NCBI RefSeq assembly: GCF_007858475.1
Contig: NZ_VIGX01000002.1
Coordinates: 124,001-188,000, forward strand
Reading direction: 5' to 3'
Source of the DNA: Tsukamurella conjunctivitidis
GTDB taxonomy: Bacteria > Actinomycetota > Actinomycetes > Mycobacteriales > Mycobacteriaceae
DNA: 64,000 nt
The first letter of the stretch is position 1. Every line of letters starts with the position of its first letter. The position numbers and the translations under genes were made by a program. Positions 7,237-15,846 of the stretch are shown here, piece after piece. Below the pieces are notes generated by a model. The model saw only the letters and a program-made list of their open reading frames with translations. It did not search any database and was not told the DNA's origin.

Positions 7237-8166
7237 CTACGAGGCCGTGGCGGACCGCGCGCCGCGGCCGTACCGCTGCCGGGCCTCCGCGGGCGTGACG
7301 ACGCCCGCTGGCTCGTCCGCCTGCGCGAAGTGGCGGCGCAGAATGCCGCCCGTCGTCGGCGCGACGAGGCCTCCCAGCCGGACGGTGCCCGCGGCGTGCT
7401 GGGCCGTCGCGGCTCGCACCGCCAGGCGCACGGCGAGCGGGTAGGTCGCGTCCAGCACCCCGGGCTGATCGAAGCCGCCCATCTCGCGCATCCACGCCGG
7501 CAGGGTCGCGATGGTGGCCGGTGCGATGAGTGAGCTGCCCAGGCGCAGCTTCAGCCCCCGGTCGCGGGTGCGGAGCAGGTAGTGCATGCCGGTGCGGGCC
7601 CGCTCGGTGAGCGCGAGCGTCGGCCGGACGCGGTCGAAGTACGCGCGCACCTCGTCGCGCGAGGAGGGCACGTCCGCCGGATCGCAGGTCTGCAGCTCGG
7701 CCGCCACGACGCAGTCGCGCCAGTACCGCGCCTCCTCGTCGGGGGAGAGCGGCCCGGGGCCGAACATCTCGTAGCACTTGAGCACCGAGTGCCAGCCGGT
7801 CACGTGGATCCACAGCTGCGAGGCGGGGTTGTTGGCGCTGTACCTCTTCCCCGTGACCGGCTCGATGCCGGTGGCCTTGCGGTGCACGTCCATCAGGTGC
7901 TCGGACGCCTGGATCGCGGTGCGCGAATCCGCCGTCGCCACGAGCAGGAAGTAGGCCAGCGTCCGGTCGAGCCGGCCGAACGGGTCGGTGTAGATCCCGG
8001 CCGAATCCGCGACCGCGGCGGTGAGATCGGGGTCGAAGTGTTCCAGCACCACCGAGCGCTGGAATCCGATGAGGGCGGTGGGCGAGGCCCACACCTTCCA
8101 CGTGGGCGAGTCGGAACCGAAGAATCCCTGGTCCGTGACGCGCAGAGGGCCGTCTGAGAGCATCAT
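7237..8166 (-). CDS. MpaB-like oxygenase (DUF2236 family)
   Basis: A 309-residue protein of the DUF2236/MpaB family, haem-type oxygenases that include latex-clearing protein and fungal MpaB. Family landmarks are TDPFGRLDRTLAYFLLVATADS, a MDVHRKATG segment, and QLWIHVTGWHSVL, which holds histidines likely to bind haem. No signal peptide or clear membrane helix is visible. Function is unknown; oxidation of hydrophobic substrates is the family theme. ATG 8166 is 6 nt after TAGATT (8178-8173), so it is probably leaderless. Confidence 0.72.
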   Translation of the reverse strand: MMLSDGPLRVTDQGFFGSDSPTWKVWASPTALIGFQRSVVLEHFDPDLTAAVADSAGIYTDPFGRLDRTLAYFLLVATADSRTAIQASEHLMDVHRKATGIEPVTGKRYSANNPASQLWIHVTGWHSVLKCYEMFGPGPLSPDEEARYWRDCVVAAELQTCDPADVPSSRDEVRAYFDRVRPTLALTERARTGMHYLLRTRDRGLKLRLGSSLIAPATIATLPAWMREMGGFDQPGVLDATYPLAVRLAVRAATAQHAAGTVRLGGLVAPTTGGILRRHFAQADEPAGVVTPAEARQRYGRGARSATAS

Positions 8167-8212
8167 GGCCCGAATCTATCACCAATTCCTACAGGTGTGA
8201 ATAAAAATCTGG

Positions 8213-9133
8213 TCAGGCCTCACCCGCGAGCGCGAACCGACCGTCGTTCGTCTGCTCGATGAGGCCGTCGACCAGCAGGGAGTCCAGTGCGCGGTCCCGC
8301 TGCGCCGGGTCGCGTTCCCACGCCACGTCGAGCGCGGCGCGGGGGACGGCGCCGTCGGACCCGCGGAGGACGTCGAGGAGCCGGCCCCGCGCCTGCCGGT
8401 CCGTGCCCTCGTACTTCTGCACCTTCTTCGGCGCCACCGTGCCCGACGGGGCGCCGGCCGCGAGCCAGGCGCACTCCGCGTGGACCGGGCACTCGCCGCA
8501 CCGCGGCGACCGTGCCGTGCAGACCAGCGCGCCCAGCTCCATCAGGCCCGCCGACAGGCGCGTCCGGCGGTCCGCGGGCACGGTGCTCAGGGCCGAGACG
8601 GCCGCCGCCAGGTCACGTTTCGCCGACGGGCTCGCCGCGTCCGACTCCCCGTCCGCCGCGCGGGCCAGGACCCGTCGGACGTTGATGTCGACCACGGGCA
8701 CGTCCTGGCCGAAGGCGAAGCAGGCCACCGCCCGGGCGGTGTAGTCGCCCACGCCGGGCAACGACAGGAGCTCGTCGACGTCCGCGGGGACGACACCGTC
8801 GAACCGCTCGACGAGGGCCTGCGCGCACGCGTGCAGCCGCATCGCCCGGCGTGGGTAGCCGAGCTTGCCCCAGGCGCGCACGGCGTCGGCACCGGTGGCC
8901 GCGGCGAGATCCCCGGGCGTCGGCCAGCGCTCCATCCACGCGCGCCAGACGGGCTCCACCCGCACCACCGGCGTCTGCTGCAACATGACCTCGCTGACCA
9001 GGATCGCCCATGCGCCGACGGCGGGCGCGCGCCACGGGAGGTCGCGCTCCGCGGCGTCGAACCAGGCGAGGACCGGTGTGAAATCCGGGACAGAACCGCC
9101 TCTGGTGTCTCGCGTGACATGCACGACGTGCAT
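8213..9133 (-). CDS. mutY: Adenine DNA glycosylase MutY
   Basis: A 306-residue repair enzyme removing A mispaired with 8-oxoG. Catalytic Glu48 is in SEVMLQQTP, the helix-hairpin-helix is LLSLPGVGDYTARAV, the catalytic Asp is in VVDINVRRV, and a [4Fe-4S] ligand set is C-x6-C-x2-C-x5-C (CTARSPRC..CPVHAEC). The C-terminal MutT-like domain is short, as in other actinobacterial MutY. Start ATG 9133 was chosen; GTG 9124 is an alternative. It is divergent from the carbonic anhydrase with a 9-bp gap, the same pairing as Rv3589/Rv3588c. Confidence 0.92.
   Translation of the reverse strand: MHVVHVTRDTRGGSVPDFTPVLAWFDAAERDLPWRAPAVGAWAILVSEVMLQQTPVVRVEPVWRAWMERWPTPGDLAAATGADAVRAWGKLGYPRRAMRLHACAQALVERFDGVVPADVDELLSLPGVGDYTARAVACFAFGQDVPVVDINVRRVLARAADGESDAASPSAKRDLAAAVSALSTVPADRRTRLSAGLMELGALVCTARSPRCGECPVHAECAWLAAGAPSGTVAPKKVQKYEGTDRQARGRLLDVLRGSDGAVPRAALDVAWERDPAQRDRALDSLLVDGLIEQTNDGRFALAGEA
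9119..9133. promoter_or_regulatory. Dyad at the mutY/carbonic anhydrase divergence
   Basis: ATGCACGACGTGCAT has perfect 6-bp arms around 3 nt and lies over the mutY start, just upstream of the carbonic anhydrase start. Its position between two divergent genes would suit a shared operator, but it may simply reflect coding sequence. Confidence 0.3.
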
Positions 9134-9142
9134 TATGGACCC

Positions 9143-9796
9143 ATGCCCACTTCGACTCCTCCCGGCGCCTGGCGCGCCCTCCGTGACGGCAACCGGCGCT
9201 TCGTCGAAGGCACCCCGGAACACCCCAACCAGGGCGCCAGCCGCGTCGCGGAACTGGCGAGCGGCCAGCAGCCCACTGCCGTGCTCTTCGGATGCGGCGA
9301 CTCCCGCGTGGCGGCCGAGGTCATCTTCGATCAGGGGCTCGGCGACATGTTCGTGGTCCGCACCGCGGGGCACATCATCGACGCCGCGGTCCTCGGCTCC
9401 ATCGAGTACGCGATCGAGGTGCTCAAGGTGCCGCTCATCGCGATCCTCGGGCACGACAGCTGCGGCGCCGTCGCCGCCACCGTGAACTCGATCGACACCG
9501 GCACCATGCCGCCCGGCTACATCCGCGACATCGTCGAGCGGCTCACGCCGTCGGTCCTGGCGGGCCGGCGCGAGGGGCTCTCCGACGTCAACGACATCAC
9601 CGCGCAGCACGTCATGGAGACCAGCTGGCTGCTCATCGAGCGCTCGCGGATCATCGCCAAGGGCGTCGAGGAGGGCCGCGTCGCGATCGTCGGCCTCACG
9701 TACGAGCTGGCCGAGGGCAAGGTGCACCTCCGCGGTTCCGTGGGCGAGATCGGCGAGGCCGCCACGTCGCCCTTCCAGGCCGTCCGCCCGGAGTGA
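9143..9796 (+). CDS. canB: Beta-class carbonic anhydrase
   Basis: A 217-residue beta-carbonic anhydrase interconverting CO2 and bicarbonate. Zinc ligands are the Cys of FGCGDSRV and the His/Cys of GHDSCGAV, with the Asp-Arg dyad in CGDSR. The short N-terminus (PTSTPPGAWRALRDGNRRFVEG) and order beside mutY match Rv3588c of M. tuberculosis. ATG 9143 lies 6 nt after CATTAT (9131-9136). It is followed by a GC-rich hairpin and then an independently promoted membrane protein gene. Confidence 0.92.
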   Translation: MPTSTPPGAWRALRDGNRRFVEGTPEHPNQGASRVAELASGQQPTAVLFGCGDSRVAAEVIFDQGLGDMFVVRTAGHIIDAAVLGSIEYAIEVLKVPLIAILGHDSCGAVAATVNSIDTGTMPPGYIRDIVERLTPSVLAGRREGLSDVNDITAQHVMETSWLLIERSRIIAKGVEEGRVAIVGLTYELAEGKVHLRGSVGEIGEAATSPFQAVRPE

Positions 9797-9813
9797 TCCG
9801 TACCGATTCGTGA

Positions 9814-9838
9814 CACGCCGCCGCAGGTCAGCGGCGTG
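9814..9838 (+). terminator. GC-rich hairpin after carbonic anhydrase
   Basis: CACGCCGC (9814-9821) and GCGGCGTG (9831-9838) form a perfect 8-bp stem with a 9-nt loop, 17 nt past the stop codon. There is no T-run, so termination is inferred from position only. Confidence 0.45.
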
Positions 9839-9865
9839 AGCCCGGGGAAACGCTACCGTTGAAGC

Positions 9866-10681
9866 GTGCTTGAGCCCCATGGACCCCTGCCGCCCGAGAT
9901 CTACTGGCGCCGCCGCGTGCTGGCCGCCGGCCTCGCGCTGTTCGCGGTGATCGTCGTGGTGCTCCTCATCGTCTTCGTCGGTGGCGGCAAGGACTCGTCG
10001 GAGAACGCGGCCGCCGCCTCGTCGAGCACGCCCGCGACCACGTCGGGCCTGCCCCCGTCGCAGGCGCCCGACGGTGCCGATCCCTCGGCCGGCAACAACG
10101 GGGCCGCCGGCGGCGCGGGCGGTGCGAGCGGATCCGGTGCGCCGCAGTCCGGCGCGGCCGGCTCGGGCGCCGCCTCGGCCTCCGCGAGTTCCTCGGGCGG
10201 CGGCGTCCCGACGCCCGGCGCCGTAGTCGCAGGCGGGCCGTGCCCCGACGCCAACATCTCCGTGGTCGTCGGCGCCGACAAGGCGACGTACGCGCTCGGC
10301 GAGCAGCCGACCTTCGAGGCGACCGTGACGAACGCCGGCCCGGTGCCGTGCGCACGCGACATCGGTTCCGGCCAGCAGCAGCTGATCGTGCTGACCCTCG
10401 ACGGGAGCAAGCAGCTCTGGACCAACTTCGACTGCACGTTCCAGCCCGGCATCAAGAACGAGGTGCTGCAGCCCGGCCAGCAGCTGCGCTACAAGCTGCA
10501 GTGGGCCGGCACCACCTCCGCCCCGGGCTGCCAGGCCCAGCGCGTCCCGGTGGCGCCCGGCGCCTACCAGGTGGTGGCGCAGCTCGGCGCCAAGCGCAGT
10601 GCCCCGGTCACCTTCAACATCGTCCGCGCAGCGCCCACGCCGGAGGCCGGGGCCGACGCGGGGGCCGGCACCGGCAACTAG
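9866..10681 (+). CDS. Rv3587c-like single-pass membrane protein
   Basis: A 271-residue protein with a short cytosolic N-terminus, one membrane helix (about residues 15-36, rich in V, L, I and F), a linker of about 75 Ala/Ser/Gly/Pro residues, and a folded C-terminal extracytoplasmic domain. That domain contains CPDANISVVVGADKATYALGEQPTFEATVTNAGPV, a beta-sandwich-like stretch, and several cysteines. Gene order between carbonic anhydrase and disA is that of Rv3587c, a conserved mycobacterial membrane protein of unknown function. GTG 9866 follows TACCGT (9854-9859) by 6 nt. Confidence 0.75.
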   Translation: MLEPHGPLPPEIYWRRRVLAAGLALFAVIVVVLLIVFVGGGKDSSENAAAASSSTPATTSGLPPSQAPDGADPSAGNNGAAGGAGGASGSGAPQSGAAGSGAASASASSSGGGVPTPGAVVAGGPCPDANISVVVGADKATYALGEQPTFEATVTNAGPVPCARDIGSGQQQLIVLTLDGSKQLWTNFDCTFQPGIKNEVLQPGQQLRYKLQWAGTTSAPGCQAQRVPVAPGAYQVVAQLGAKRSAPVTFNIVRAAPTPEAGADAGAGTGN

Positions 10682-10721
10682 CCGCTGCTCAGAAGGGCGG
10701 CAACTAGCCGCTGCTCAGAAG
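10672..10721. repeat. 24-bp direct repeat spanning two convergent gene ends
   Basis: An identical 24-bp sequence occurs at 10672-10695 and 10698-10721. The first copy carries the TAG of the membrane protein gene and the second carries the TGA of disA. It looks like a 26-bp tandem duplication of the junction that moved the two stop codons apart without changing either protein. Confidence 0.9.
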
Positions 10722-11788
10722 CGCTCGACCGAGGCCTCGGCGAGGCGCGAGAGCCCCTCGCGGGCCTGCCGCGCACCGTCGGACCCGATGCCCGGGACGG
10801 CCTGCAGGTCGGCGGCGGAGGCCGCGAGCAGCGTCTGCAGCGAGCCGAACGTGCCGACCAGCGCCTCCACCTGGGAGGCGCGCAGCCGCGGGACCGAGCC
10901 GAGCAGCCGGTGGCCGCGGGGCGAGACGGGCTCGTCCTGCGCCTCGACCGTGCCCGAGAAGCCCAGGGCCGCAGCGATGGTGGTGGCGGCGAGCAGGTCG
11001 GCGTCGCTGAGCGCGTCGATGCGGACCACGGCGGCGTCCACGGTGTCGCCGTCGCCCAGGTAGTCACGGAGCACCGGTTCGCGCAGCGAGATCGATTCCC
11101 CCAGCAGGTCTTCCAGCTGCAGCGCGATCTGCCGGCCCGACGTGCCGAGCTCCAGCACGTGCTGTTCGATCTCGACGGCCAAGCGCCGCACCAGTTCCAG
11201 CCGTTGCACCACGTGCGCGACCTCGCGGACGGTGACCACGTCCTCGATCTCGGCGCGGGACAGGTGCGAGAGCACCTCGTCGAGGCGGTGGGCGTACCGC
11301 TCGAGCGTGGCGATCGCGAGGTTCGCGCGGGAGAGGATCGGCGCCGCGTCGTCGACCAGGTGTCGCACCCCGCCCACGTAGGCGTGGACGATCGACATCG
11401 ACGCGCTCACCGAGATCACCGGGAAGCCCGTCTGCATCGCAGCCCGCTCGGCCGAGCGGTGCCGCGTGCCGGACTCCTGTGTGGGGATCGCGGGGTCGGG
11501 GACGAGCTGGACGTTCGCGCGCACGATCCGTGTGCCGTCGGTGGACAGGACCACCGCGCCGTCCATCTTCGCGAGCTCGCGCAGGCGCGTGGGGGCGAAC
11601 TCGACGTCCAGGTGGAAGCCGCCGTCGCAGATCTTCTCGACCGTCTCGTCGTAGCCGAGCACGATGAGGGCGCCCGTGCGGCCGCGGAGGATCCGCTCGA
11701 TCCCGTCGCGCAGCCCGGTGCCGGGAGCCACCCGTACCACCGTGTCGCGCAGCGGCGCGTTCCCGGCGAACGCGTCTTCGAGGTTCAT
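10715..11788 (-). CDS. disA: DNA-integrity scanning diadenylate cyclase DisA
   Basis: A 357-residue enzyme that makes c-di-AMP from two ATP and scans DNA for branched structures. The DAC domain has DGA at 76-78 and RHR at 109-111 (GTRHRSAER), both intact. A helical linker follows, then a helix-hairpin-helix DNA-binding region at the C-terminus ([19 protein letters not shown]). It lies 16 bp downstream of radA, a known partner that lowers its activity. ATG 11788 also has its own TAACCT (11800-11795) 6 nt away, so it may be transcribed separately as well. Confidence 0.96.
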   Translation of the reverse strand: MNLEDAFAGNAPLRDTVVRVAPGTGLRDGIERILRGRTGALIVLGYDETVEKICDGGFHLDVEFAPTRLRELAKMDGAVVLSTDGTRIVRANVQLVPDPAIPTQESGTRHRSAERAAMQTGFPVISVSASMSIVHAYVGGVRHLVDDAAPILSRANLAIATLERYAHRLDEVLSHLSRAEIEDVVTVREVAHVVQRLELVRRLAVEIEQHVLELGTSGRQIALQLEDLLGESISLREPVLRDYLGDGDTVDAAVVRIDALSDADLLAATTIAAALGFSGTVEAQDEPVSPRGHRLLGSVPRLRASQVEALVGTFGSLQTLLAASAADLQAVPGIGSDGARQAREGLSRLAEASVERF

Positions 11789-11804
11789 AGCGGTAGGTTA
11801 ACGC

Positions 11805-13202
11805 TCACTTCCTGCCGGTGGGCGCGAGGGAGCCCAGACGCAGTGCGTCGGCGAGAGTGGCCGCCTCGCCGATGTGAATGCCGTCGACCTTCAACCTCTG
11901 CCCGTCGGGCGAGGGCGGGACGATGGCGTGCGTGAAGCCGAGACGCGCCGCTTCCGCGAGCCGCCGCTCCAGCCCCGTCACGCGCCGCACCTCGCCCGCC
12001 AGCCCGACCTCGCCCAGCACGACGGTGTTGGGGCGCAGCGCCTTCTCGACAGCGCCGGACGCCACGGCCAACGCCAGCGCCAGGTCGGAGGCGGGCTCGG
12101 TGATCTTCATCCCGCCGACCGTCGCCGCGTAGACATCCTTCTGCGGCAGGTTCTCGATGCCGCCGTGCTTGGCCAGCACGGCGAGGATCATCGCGACCCG
12201 GGCGGAGTCCAGGCCGGAGACGGCCCGGCGGGGCGCGGGCAGGGGCGTGGGCGTCACGAGGGCCTGCAGCTCGCCCAGCATGGGCCGCTTGCCGTCCAGC
12301 CCGACGGTGACCGCCGTCCCGGCGGCGGCCTGGTCGCGGTGGTGCAGGAACAGGCCCGACGGGTCCGTGACCTCGACGATGCCGGACTCGCGCTGCTCGA
12401 AGCAGCCCACCTCGTCGGACGCGCCGAACCGGTTCTTGATGCCGCGGACCATGCGCAGCGTGGAGTGCTTGTCACCTTCGAAGCTGAGCACGACGTCGAC
12501 GAGGTGCTCCAGCGATCGGGGACCGGCGACGGCGCCGTCCTTCGTGACGTGCCCGACGAGGATCACGGCGATGCCGGTGGCCTTCGCCAGCGAGGTGAGG
12601 GTGGTGGTGATGGCCCGGACCTGGGTGACGCCGCCGTGCACGCCGTCGACGCCGGACGCCGAGAGCGTCTGCACCGAGTCGACCACCATGAGGGTCGGAG
12701 CCACTTGCTCGACGTGGCCGAGCACCGTGCCCAGATCGGATTCGGCGGCGAGGTAGAGCTGGTCGGAGAGGGCGCCGGTGCGCTCGGCCCGCAGACGGAC
12801 CTGGCCCGCGGACTCCTCACCCGTGACGTACAGCGACTTCCCGCGGCCCGTCGTGGCCCAGCGGTGCACGACCTCGAGCAGCAGTGTGGACTTGCCGACG
12901 CCGGGCTCGCCGGCCAACAGGATGACCGAGCCGGGGACGATGCCGCCGCCCAGGACCCGGTCCAGCTCGCCGATGCCGACGGGGAGTGCGCGCGTCGAAT
13001 TCGGGTCGATCCTCGTGATGGGTACCGCGCGGGTCTTCGGGAGCGTCAGCCCGACGTTCGCCGCCGGCCCGGAGCCGGCGGCGAGGACGGGCGCGCCCTC
13101 CTCCATCGTGGACCAGGCGCCGCACGACGGGCAGCGTCCGACCCACTTGGCCACGGTGTGGCCGCACTCGGTGCAGGTGTACTGCACCTTGGCTTTTGCC
13201 AT
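11805..13202 (-). CDS. radA: DNA repair protein RadA (Sms)
   Basis: A 465-residue RecA-like branch-migration ATPase. The N-terminal zinc finger has Cys10, 13, 24 and 27 (CTECGH..CPSCGAW). The Walker A motif GEPGVGKST is near residue 98, the RadA-specific KNRFG is present, and a Lon-like domain closes the protein ([19 protein letters not shown]). It directly precedes disA on the same strand, as in mycobacteria and bacilli, linking c-di-AMP signalling to recombination intermediates. The gene ends before lpqE, 15 bp away, in the same orientation. Confidence 0.96.
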   Translation of the reverse strand: MAKAKVQYTCTECGHTVAKWVGRCPSCGAWSTMEEGAPVLAAGSGPAANVGLTLPKTRAVPITRIDPNSTRALPVGIGELDRVLGGGIVPGSVILLAGEPGVGKSTLLLEVVHRWATTGRGKSLYVTGEESAGQVRLRAERTGALSDQLYLAAESDLGTVLGHVEQVAPTLMVVDSVQTLSASGVDGVHGGVTQVRAITTTLTSLAKATGIAVILVGHVTKDGAVAGPRSLEHLVDVVLSFEGDKHSTLRMVRGIKNRFGASDEVGCFEQRESGIVEVTDPSGLFLHHRDQAAAGTAVTVGLDGKRPMLGELQALVTPTPLPAPRRAVSGLDSARVAMILAVLAKHGGIENLPQKDVYAATVGGMKITEPASDLALALAVASGAVEKALRPNTVVLGEVGLAGEVRRVTGLERRLAEAARLGFTHAIVPPSPDGQRLKVDGIHIGEAATLADALRLGSLAPTGRK

Positions 13203-13217
13203 GGAGTGCCGAAGGGC

Positions 13218-13808
13218 CTAGTGGCCGCCGGCGCCCTCGCCGGCACCGTGCTCACCGGCGGTGGGGGTGATGCCGGCGGCGGAGGCCGACGCGGCACCCG
13301 CGTCGATCGGGACGTCGATCGGCAGCGAGCCGGCCTTCTCCAGGTGGAACCAGAGCTTGTTGGTGAGGCCGGGGCGCCAGGAGGCGTCGACGGGCACGGA
13401 GACCGTGAGGCGCGTGACGCCGGAGGCCTTGGTGTCGCTGCCCGCGGGGGCGCTGCCGTACAGCGAGCCGCTCGCGGTGAGCGTGGTGTCGCCGCTGATG
13501 GTGGCGAAGCGGCCCTTCTCGTCCGAGATGCCCTTGAGCTTGTCGGCCTGGTGCGGGTTCAGGTTGGTCAGCACGAAGGCGAGCTTGCCCTGGCTGCCCG
13601 ACACCGGGTACAGCACGTGGACGTCGCTCAGCGTGATCTTCTGATCGACGAAGGTCTGGTTGGCGCCGTTGATCGCGGCCACCTGGTTCGCGGTCTGCGA
13701 GATCTGGCCCGAGCCGCAGGCGGACACCGAGAGCAGGGCGCCGGCGGCGAGCAGGGCGCCCGCGACGGTGGTGGCGGTGCGGCGGGTCGAGACGGTGCGT
13801 GCGGACAC
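13218..13808 (-). CDS. lpqE: LpqE-like lipoprotein
   Basis: A 196-residue exported lipoprotein: signal segment at about residues 10-30 with lipobox SVSAC, then an extracytoplasmic domain with [19 protein letters not shown] and many beta strands. Position between radA and carD is that of LpqE (Rv3584) of M. tuberculosis. The molecular role is unknown; copper-chaperone-like or adhesive roles have been proposed for related folds, but nothing here decides it. GTG 13808 has GGAGGAACC immediately upstream, a ribosome binding site that supports this start. The Gly/Ala/Glu/His tail is low-complexity. Confidence 0.82.
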   Translation of the reverse strand: MSARTVSTRRTATTVAGALLAAGALLSVSACGSGQISQTANQVAAINGANQTFVDQKITLSDVHVLYPVSGSQGKLAFVLTNLNPHQADKLKGISDEKGRFATISGDTTLTASGSLYGSAPAGSDTKASGVTRLTVSVPVDASWRPGLTNKLWFHLEKAGSLPIDVPIDAGAASASAAGITPTAGEHGAGEGAGGH

Positions 13809-14057
13809 GGTTCCTCCAGTTTCCTCCCCGTGCGCGGCGACACCCGCGTGCGGACGGTGCTGAGTATGTCACCACGCAGCGTAGTAGAAGGCGTGTGGGC
13901 GCGTGCCGCCGGGCGGCAACTACGGCCCGAGTACTACGCACCGTCGTGCGCGCCGCCGGTTGCCGGAACCTGCGGAGAACATCCGCGGCTTCGTTTGTCA
14001 AGCCCAGGAGGAGTCCTGACCTGCGACGTTGCCTCGCAGCCCGAATTCGCCCCGTGT

Positions 14058-14063
14058 TATCCT
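14058..14063 (+). promoter_or_regulatory. carD -10 element
   Basis: TATCCT lies 27 nt before the carD ATG and is the best -10 match in the 282-bp lpqE-carD gap. The implied leader is about 20 nt. The rest of this gap holds only a loosely spaced inverted repeat, GCGTAGTA (13879-13886) with TACTACGC (13932-13939), of unknown meaning. Confidence 0.6.
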
Positions 14064-14090
14064 GGTCATATCGAAAGGGGCAAGGATCAG

Positions 14091-14579
14091 ATGATTTTCA
14101 AGGTCGGAGACACCGTTGTCTACCCCCATCACGGTGCCGCACTGATCGAAGCTATCGAGATCAAGACCATCGGTGGACGTGAGCGCGAGTACCTCGTGCT
14201 CAAGGTCGCACAGGGTGATCTGACGGTCAAGGTTCCCGCTGAGAACGCCGAGGTCGTCGGTGTTCGTGACGTGGTCGGGCAGGAGGGCCTGGACAAGGTC
14301 TTCCAGGTGCTGCGCGCGCCGCACACCGAGGAGCCCACGAACTGGTCGCGCCGGTACAAGGCGAACCTCGAGAAGCTCGCATCGGGCGATGTGAACAAGG
14401 TGGCCGAGGTCGTTCGCGACCTGTGGCGTCGTGAGCAGGACCGCGGCCTCTCGGCCGGCGAGAAGCGCATGCTGACCAAGGCGCGCCAGATCCTCGTGGG
14501 CGAGCTCGCGCTCGCCGAGGCGACGGACGACGGCAGCGCCGAGTCCCGTCTCGACGAGGCGCTGGCGGCGGCCTCCTGA
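14091..14579 (+). CDS. carD: RNA polymerase-binding regulator CarD
   Basis: A 162-residue global regulator that binds the RNA polymerase beta subunit and stabilises open promoter complexes, activating rRNA and many other promoters. The N-terminal Tudor-like RNAP-interaction domain spans about residues 1-55. The helical C-terminal domain carries Trp85 ([16 protein letters not shown]), the residue known to wedge into the upstream edge of the transcription bubble. ATG 14091 is preceded by GAAAGGGGCAAGG. It heads a carD-ispD-ispF operon, the same order as in M. tuberculosis, where the ispD start overlaps the carD stop. Confidence 0.97.
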   Translation: MIFKVGDTVVYPHHGAALIEAIEIKTIGGREREYLVLKVAQGDLTVKVPAENAEVVGVRDVVGQEGLDKVFQVLRAPHTEEPTNWSRRYKANLEKLASGDVNKVAEVVRDLWRREQDRGLSAGEKRMLTKARQILVGELALAEATDDGSAESRLDEALAAAS

Positions 14580-15238
14580 CCGTCGTCGCGCTGGTTCCCG
14601 CCGCTGGGCTGGGAACACGTCTGGGGTTGAACGTCCCCAAGGCCTTCGTGACTCTGCTGGACCGTTCACTGCTCGAAAGGGCAGTGGACGGTCTTTTCGC
14701 GTCCGGGGTCGTGGACGACGTCGTCGTGATGGTGCCGCCGGACATGATCGATCGGGCCCGAGAGCTGGTGCCGCGGGCGCGGGTCGTCGTGGGCGGGGCC
14801 GAGCGCACCGACTCGGTGCGGGCGGGCCTCGCCGCCGCGGGCGACGCGGAGCTGGTGCTGGTCCACGACGCCGCGCGGCCGTTGACGCCGGCGCCGATGA
14901 TCGAGCGGGTCGTCGCCGCGCTCCGCGGCGGGGCGAGCGCGGTCATTCCCGTGCTGCCCGTCGCCGACACCGTCAAGCGCGTCGACGCGGACGGGATCGT
15001 CGAGGCCACCGTCGACCGCGCCGACCTGCGTGCCGTGCAGACGCCGCAGGGCTTCACGGCCGGGGCGCTGCGTGCGGCCTACGCCGCCGCGCCGGGCGAG
15101 CTCGCGACCGACGACGCCGGACTCGTGGAGCGCGCGGGCGGCACCGTCGTCACCGTCCCGGGCGACCCGCTCGCCATGAAGATCACCACCGCCTTCGACC
15201 TGCGGATCGCGCAGGTCCTCGCCGAGGAGACCGCATGA
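14576..15238 (+). CDS. ispD: IspD, 2-C-methyl-D-erythritol 4-phosphate cytidylyltransferase
   Basis: A 220-residue third-step enzyme of the MEP isoprenoid pathway. The nucleotide-binding signature [22 protein letters not shown] must be included, yet the first conventional start (TTG 14627) falls after it. Reading upstream, the only plausible initiation codon is CTG 14576, which overlaps the carD stop as CTGA, so translation is probably coupled to carD. Other landmarks are [25 protein letters not shown], and QTPQGF. It ends with an ATGA overlap with ispF. Confidence 0.93.
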   Translation: MTVVALVPAAGLGTRLGLNVPKAFVTLLDRSLLERAVDGLFASGVVDDVVVMVPPDMIDRARELVPRARVVVGGAERTDSVRAGLAAAGDAELVLVHDAARPLTPAPMIERVVAALRGGASAVIPVLPVADTVKRVDADGIVEATVDRADLRAVQTPQGFTAGALRAAYAAAPGELATDDAGLVERAGGTVVTVPGDPLAMKITTAFDLRIAQVLAEETA

Positions 15239-15708
15239 TCGTGCCCCGCGTCGGCATCGGTACCGACGTCCATCCCTTCGAGGCCGGACGGCCCTGCTGG
15301 ATGTTCGGCCTGCTGTTCGACGGTGACGGCTGCTCCGGTCACTCCGACGGGGACGTCGCCGTGCACGCCCTGTGCGACGCACTGCTCTCCGCGGGCGGCC
15401 TCGGCGATCTGGGCACCGTCTTCGGGGTGGGGCGCTCGGACAACGTCGGCATCACGGGGGCGGAGATGCTCACCCATGTGCGCGGCCTGCTCCACGAGGC
15501 GGGCCTCACCGTCGGCAACGCCGCGGTGCAGCTCATCGGCAACCGGCCCAAGGTCGGGCCGCGGCGCGCTGAGGCGCAGGAGGTGCTCAGCGAGCTGCTC
15601 GGCGCCCCGGTCTCCGTCTCCGCCACCACGACCGACGGCCTGGGGCTCACCGGCCGCGGCGAGGGCGTCGCCGCCATGGCGACGGCCCTGGTGTACGCCG
15701 CGGGCTGA
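15235..15708 (+). CDS. ispF: IspF, 2-C-methyl-D-erythritol 2,4-cyclodiphosphate synthase
   Basis: A 157-residue trimeric zinc enzyme that cyclises the IspE product in the MEP pathway. Metal ligands are Asp11 and His13 (GIGTDVHPF) and the His of GHSDGDV; the TTTDGLG segment near the C-terminus lines the cytidine pocket. Translation is coupled to ispD by an ATGA overlap. In M. tuberculosis cysS follows directly; here 2.4 kb of other genes intervene on the opposite strand. Confidence 0.96.
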   Translation: MIVPRVGIGTDVHPFEAGRPCWMFGLLFDGDGCSGHSDGDVAVHALCDALLSAGGLGDLGTVFGVGRSDNVGITGAEMLTHVRGLLHEAGLTVGNAAVQLIGNRPKVGPRRAEAQEVLSELLGAPVSVSATTTDGLGLTGRGEGVAAMATALVYAAG

Positions 15709-15760
15709 CTCGCCAGCGGGCGGGCGACTGCTGTGCCTGCCATGAGACCGCGGAACGCTG

Positions 15761-15840
15761 TAACCTGAAGTAGTCCGTTGCGCTGAGCTTCGGAAAGTGA
15801 ACCCGAGACCCGTCCGGAATGGTCGTGGCGCTCGGGTTTT
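15761..15840 (+). ncRNA. Candidate short transcript between ispF and its terminator
   Basis: TAACCT (15761-15766) resembles the -10 boxes used elsewhere in this window, and no ORF follows it before the terminator ending near 15840. This would give an RNA of about 65-70 nt. There is no clear -35 and no match to a known RNA family that I recognise, so this is speculative. Confidence 0.2.
15800..15840. terminator. Terminator between convergent ispF and DUF3800-like genes
   Basis: AACCCGAG (15800-15807) pairs with CTCGGGTT (15831-15838) and is followed by TT on the plus strand. The loop of 23 nt is long but can fold. Its position between convergent genes fits a terminator for ispF. Confidence 0.6.
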
Positions 15841-15846
15841 GCGCTC

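Noticed and set aside
9134-9880. Minus-strand extension of the mutY frame across the carbonic anhydrase gene
   Set aside because: The region is antisense to a clear carbonic anhydrase and adds no MutY-like sequence; MutY starts at 9133.
11874-14090. Very long plus-strand open frame running through radA and lpqE into carD
   Set aside because: It is the antisense of radA and lpqE, kept open by high GC; its composition is Arg/Gly/Ala-rich with no domain. Only the carD part from ATG 14091 is real.
15709-15846. Possible tRNA or regulatory RNA in the ispF downstream gap
   Set aside because: No cloverleaf or T-loop consensus is present. The same check of all gaps found no tRNA, rRNA, CRISPR array or known riboswitch.
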